From Xenopus tropicalis (Eukaryota > Chordata > Amphibia > Anura > Pipidae), in assembly GCF_000004195.4 (NCBI RefSeq), contig NC_030677.2, positions 174,704,019 to 174,768,018 on the forward strand: DNA of 64,000 bases, read 5' to 3'. The translations under genes were made by a program, and so were the position numbers. Below the pieces are notes generated by a model that did not search any database, was not told the DNA's origin, and was given only the letters and a program-made list of their open reading frames with translations. How positions within the stretch are numbered: position 1 is the first letter of the stretch; the number at the start of each line of letters is the position of its first letter. Shown here piece by piece: positions 59,067 through 64,000 of this stretch.

Positions 59067-61001
59067 TGTATATTGTAAAATATTTTTTAAATTTCACAAA
59101 GCCTTTTAGAAAAAAAACCTTCTTCCTTGTATCGTCCTATGGCATTTTTACTCTGTTTGAAAGAAATTTGTGAGAACAATATGGACTTGCTTTGTAAAAA
59201 ATGTATTTCCAAGTACATTTGTTCCCAGGCACTTGTTTGGCAGGCCTAAGTGAGCAGAACATCTCTTGGCATTATTTCAGTAGGTTTCTATGGAGAAGAT
59301 CAGAAGATATGAGGTAACCTTCCTGAAGAAGGAAAATAAAAAGTCCTTTGCTCAGCCCTCTTATGAAGTGGTTGATAGTCATGGAGATTTATTTTTTTAA
59401 ATATATTAAGCCTTAATCTGATTAATCAGTTATGACTTTTCTTTTTCTGAGAACGGTCTGCTTCACACAGTATGCTTTTTACCTTTTGGTCTGCTTTGAT
59501 TAACCACCCATGTCTTCTTTTAGTTGAGGAGCAATGAAAGACTTCAGAATTTCTGCTTGCTGTATTTCAAGGATTAATGGGGAAAAGTCATGCTTTGTCA
59601 GAAGACAGTTTTTCATGATAGCAGTTGCAAACTAAGGACTTGCTCTTTATTGTGATTTTTTTTTTTTATCTTTTAATATCAGACAGTGGTGTCCTTCAAG
59701 CCTTTGTGGGACATGGATATGAATTGAAAGTTGAGCAACAGTACTTTGTGAATGCTACATGACGGCATTTTTAATATGTAAGAGGATTAACTTCAGGGAC
59801 TTAAGCCCTTCTAGATGAAACATAGGCAGGCCTTTACATCATTTAGGACTATTAGCATTTGGTGTTTTTGTATTGGTCAGATTTCTCCATTTACTTTCAT
59901 TGGACTAGCTTAGAAGGTAAAGGTTTCTTCTAGTGTTTTTCCACAGGTTCATGTCAAAAGTATCTATAAATAGGCATTAGTTAGGCCCTAAAATCAAGAA
60001 GACATTTGTGTAGTATACTTGACATTTAGAACAGAATTTCTCTTTATAGTTTTCTATGGGGGAAGACGTCTTCTTAGGAGAATACAGACCTAGGCCTCAT
60101 CTCTTTTTATCAGTAAAACGTTGAATCTAAACATTCTTGGAATGGGGTCACATCCCTTATGTTAACTGTCAAATATATTTCATATTAATTGAATATCCAA
60201 GTAAAGACATATTGAAAATTATTAAAAATTGGAGCTGCCATATGATCACTGATACTGTCAAGTAAAATTAACCTTGCACCATTTATTATTAATGCTTATT
60301 GCTTTCGTTGGTTTTTTTTTATTGTATTCTAAAAGCTTAGCTGATTAAATATGGTTTAAAAACAATGAGTTGGCATCTAATATCCTTATAAATCAAAGGA
60401 TTATATATTTGATCCTTATATTTTATACTGTGTACATTATGATGACTGAAGTGACATCACTAAATACCACTTATAGAGTATCACATAGTTAAGTATCATT
60501 TGTTTGGACATATTTGCAAATTGGAAAAAATTAATAATTAAACTCCTACGTACTGCCTTATAACTAAGTGATCATAACCCCACAATCTGGATATTCTTAG
60601 GGATCAACACGCATTAAGACCTTTATAAATGTATAAAAGATTCAGTTTCCCTGAGGATCTCCATCTGTTATATTTGTAAGCTGATAGCTAGTGCAAGGGA
60701 TATTCCATAAGGGAGCAATTCTGGCTTCACTAAGCATAGAAATTAACACATTTGTTTATGATTTTTTAAGCTACCCCTCAAAGTCAGTAATTGTGATGGT
60801 AGCTACTGAAAAACATTGTGATGTTTAACCAATGATTATTCTTTACATAAACTCTCCTTGTATTTTGTTACAAATGATTCCAAGGACCATTTGCTGTTAA
60901 AATATAATATGTGGGGAGGTATGTAAAATGATGTCTTTATTTGATATGGAATATCCAGTACAACTCTACTTCTGAACACTGAAATATTTAGAGCTGCAAT
61001 A
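59067..61001. other. unique noncoding sequence
   Basis: AT-rich, no gene or complete repeat recognised. Confidence 0.4.
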
Positions 61002-61300
61002 CATGTATGGGATCTGTTATCCAGAATACTCAGGACTTGGATCTTTCCATAATTTGGATCTCCATACCGTAAGTCTACTAAAAATTAATTTAAACATTTA
61101 ATAAACCCAGTAGGATTGTTTTGCTACTTATAAGGGTTAATTATATCTTAGTTGGAATCAAGCGCAAGGTACTGTTTTATTATTACAGAGAATAAGGAAA
61201 TAATTTTTTTAAATTTGAATTATTTCATTAAAATGGAGTCTATGAGAAACGGTCTTCCCGTAATTTGGAACTTTCTGGATAACTGGATAATGGATAGCTG
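61002..61300 (+). mobile_element. MITE of the CAGGTATGGGATC family, full copy
   Basis: Starts CATGTATGGGATCTGTTATC and ends near TGGATAATGGATAGCTG, flanked by TA at 61000-61001 and 61301-61302. Internal landmarks CCGTAAGTCTACTAAAAATT, TTATATCTTAGTTGGAATCA and AAAATGGAGTCTATGAGAAA match the other copies. Noncoding; the 64-codon frame across its right half is incidental. Confidence 0.88.
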
Positions 61301-61302
61301 TA

Positions 61303-64000
61303 TACCCTTTTTCAAAATATTATGTTTCTTTACCATATTTAGATAGTAAAGTATGAGAAAACAATCATGTATTTTACTAGAATATATATAGTTTTGCTCT
61401 TTATGCTATTGACACTGCTATAGTTCAAAAAGAGACTGACGTATGTTTTATCTATTAGATTCTCTGCTTAGTCTTGATTGCCTTCTCTGCAGTGTGTTTG
61501 AAGTAGTGAAATGAGAAAGGCAGAAGGTCTATGTCTCTAGAGAAATTTGATTCTGTAATACATGGCCAACTGCTTTTATGACTTGAGAGGAAGCCAGCAT
61601 AGTAAAGGTACCTGTACATCGAGTTGGATGCAGTACTCCCTAGTTAGTAATGGAACTTTACACATGAAAATAACTGTCATTTCTAGAATAAAACAAATAC
61701 AAATACTAATTCATTTGTTTGCTTTAATTATTTATATAAATTTCTTTATGTTGATTGCTCTCTATGGCAGTAGACATGAATACATAGAAAGGTTATGCTG
61801 TATGCAGGATAACCAAACAAAAAGAAATTTAGACATCCTGGTTAGACATCCAGTGTTAAAGATGTATTACAGCCTTGTGTGGATTAATAATCGAAATTTT
61901 CCGAAGATCAAGGGGTTATTGCATCTAAGTTTATGTTCTGGAATGCTCGGACTGAGGGGGGTAAAGTCCAACCCTTTCTGTACCATGCGTAGAAACCATG
62001 TATCCAGAAAGAGATTTGGGTAAGGAATTAGGGTTATTACATGATGAACTTAGTTCCAACACCTCTTAGACCCTGTGACACCATCAGGAGGATTCGACCA
62101 ATCATAAGAAGCAAGGAGAAATAAAAACAGTAGAGTATGAACCCTGTGTGGTCCATAAGCTTCTAATTTGAACCATATGTTGATCCAGTAAAAGGTATCA
62201 TTCAGCCTAAAGCATTCCATCGCTGTACTTCAGCCGTACTTTAAATATTTGGATTAAAGAGTGCAAGATTATTCAGACAGCACACTACAGCAGACAATGA
62301 TCTGGCTTTCTCTGCCAAAGAACGGCAAGAGTAATAGGAACTTACTGACAGTTTTTATAGCATTTCAGCTCAAAGTACCTTATGGTTTTTAGATATTGCA
62401 CTTATGAATGATATAATTTCTTTTGTACTTAAGGCAATATTATGTCATGTGGTTTGAAACATTGTGTTCTGGTATTCTATATAGTACTATATAGCTAGGA
62501 TATGTGTGTAACATTGCATGTATTATCTGTCTATATTTAGTAATGTAGTAGCACTGAAGTTTTCAGTATACCCTTGGTAACAAAATATATAGTAGGCAAC
62601 ATCATTAGTGCAGGTTCTTTAGGAGCCTGTCTGCCAGCCAAACTACTTTTTTTGAGTCCATTGGTATAGCCTTCAACTTATTGCTACATCAGGCCATCTT
62701 GGGCTTTTTATTAAGCTTGGTAATGGGCCTGACTATTCTGTTGAGGTCTATAGTGGCAGTTTTAAATACAGAACTGTAGAAGCACTTTCTGTTTGCTTTT
62801 AGTTTCAAATAATAACACACATTGTAGGCAAAAAAATGAAAAGAATGTTTGGTGCAAATCTCTCAACGCAGCATTCATTTTCCTTACGGCTCCTCATTAG
62901 AATATGCAGTAGGAAGACACAACAGACTGTGTCTAATTGCCCCAAAATGAATGATTATTATAGGACAGTGAAAATACACAAATACAGTAAAATGAAATTC
63001 CATGGGACATGAACCTGCCAAAAGAAAGAACACAGTTTCAGCTGTGGACAGCCAGTTTCAGCAAATCATTTTCCCCCTAATCTGTCTTACTTATTGCATT
63101 TCTACTGGGTTTCATATTACTTGCTCTCTAGAGATGTGCGCTCCTGTTCCTCCAGCTGTTCTTGATCTTCAGCCGCTATACTGGATGAACATTTTAGGGC
63201 TAGAGAATGGCCATCCCTGCAGTAAATCCATGACTCGTGTGAACTTCAGCCCCCCTGCTTTTTCACTGGTGCAAAGATGTTAAACTGTTAGGAGCTGTGG
63301 ATAAACTTGCATACCACAAGTTAATTGTTCCTGCAAAATATTGCTGATAGGATGATTTCCTTTGTAGGCTGTTTTTATTATATCATTATTCAGTCTACAG
63401 GAAACATAAACTTGGCCTTTGATGGTGCTTGTATTAGCAATAGGGTTATATAGTGACATGGGCAATTGTTGCCCCACCAAAGATCCCAGAGCAACTACTC
63501 AGCAGTTAGCTTTCATTATGGTTGATGCGTTGCAATTATGGAAGGAAACATTTTGCTGTTGTGTTTCATGCCAGCACAATGAAGATAATGAAGATCGAAA
63601 CTGTGCATCGCTGAATCCAAATCCATTGACATTTAGCAGTCTAAAGGAAACATTTCTTGTTGGGACCTGCATATTTCCTTTTCTTTTTTTATCAAGCATT
63701 TTTTGCTAAATTTCCCTTGGTCACATGACTTGTCCAGAGATAATATGGCAATCAGCTTAGCATTCTTTTGAGGGCACTGCTTCAAGCTCTCGGGTTAAAA
63801 ATAGCAATCTTACAGATGTATTTTCTCAACATGTTCTTATCCAGTAGTATAAAACCTAAAAGAAACAAGAATTGGCGCCAAAAGAATAACATAGATGGAG
63901 TATGTAAGATTAAGCCAAGTTTTGACTCCAGTTGGGGGCACCATTACTAGGTCAACTTAATTTGATGGACATATGAAACCTGAATGTATTCTGAGATATC
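61303..64000. other. unique noncoding sequence
   Basis: No gene recognised. The longest frame, 61562-62023 plus strand (153 codons), has a hydrophobic stretch (ILIHLFALIIYINFFMLIAL, about residues 48-67) but no family signature, promoter or splice context, and looks like chance. Other frames to the end are shorter and equally featureless. Confidence 0.4.

Noticed and set aside
61562..62023. 153-codon frame with a hydrophobic stretch
   Set aside because: No family signature, no splice or polyadenylation context; hydrophobic runs are expected from T-rich DNA.

Overview
The window reads as noncoding, AT-rich vertebrate DNA, almost certainly from a clawed frog (Xenopus). The evidence is the repeat content: several short terminal-inverted-repeat (TIR) families that I know as abundant in Xenopus, plus a Tc1/mariner element with the CAGTGGTGTGAAAA terminus. 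These families were recognised from memory; no library search was possible. There are no bacterial-style genes, operons, rRNA, tRNA or CRISPR arrays. I recognise no intact host protein-coding exon, so this is probably an intergenic gene desert or a very long intron.

Layout. 1-9 kb: mostly unique sequence with an eroded TATC tract and a 281-bp MITE with a TTA duplication. 9-20 kb: hAT-type, Harbinger-type and other MITEs, an L2/MIR-like retroposon family, a 280-bp-period segmental duplication and a (TA)n tract. 20-28.7 kb: largely repeat-free, with possible conserved regulatory sequence near 21.2-21.4 kb. 28.7-38 kb: three MITEs (one with an internal 31-bp minisatellite), a second (TA)n tract and a retroelement fragment with a degenerate hammerhead-like core. 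40.3-42.1 kb: a near-perfect hammerhead ribozyme motif on the minus strand, followed 83 bp later by a 1,632-bp Tc1-like transposon. Its transposase is broken by one 1-bp deletion and one nonsense codon, but its DD34E catalytic residues are intact. 46.2-46.5 kb: a minus-strand pseudogene of the MDM2 zinc-finger and RING region. 47.4-49.5 kb: an unusual CpG-rich block that starts with a hammerhead-like motif and continues with tandem, hairpin-forming repeats; I cannot assign it to a known family. 50-64 kb: more MITEs, some tandemly duplicated or interrupted, and a unique stretch (52.6-54.1 kb) that looks like noncoding regulatory DNA.

The parts do not form a gene pathway. The shared theme is mobile DNA: DNA transposons and their nonautonomous derivatives with visible target-site duplications, plus at least four sites with hammerhead-type architecture (CUGANGA-like box, short stem II, GAAA, and in three cases a palindromic stem III), as known for Penelope-like retroelements and retrozymes. 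The best targets for follow-up are the ribozyme motif at 40331-40361, the structured block at 47.4-49.5 kb and the MDM2-derived pseudogene.
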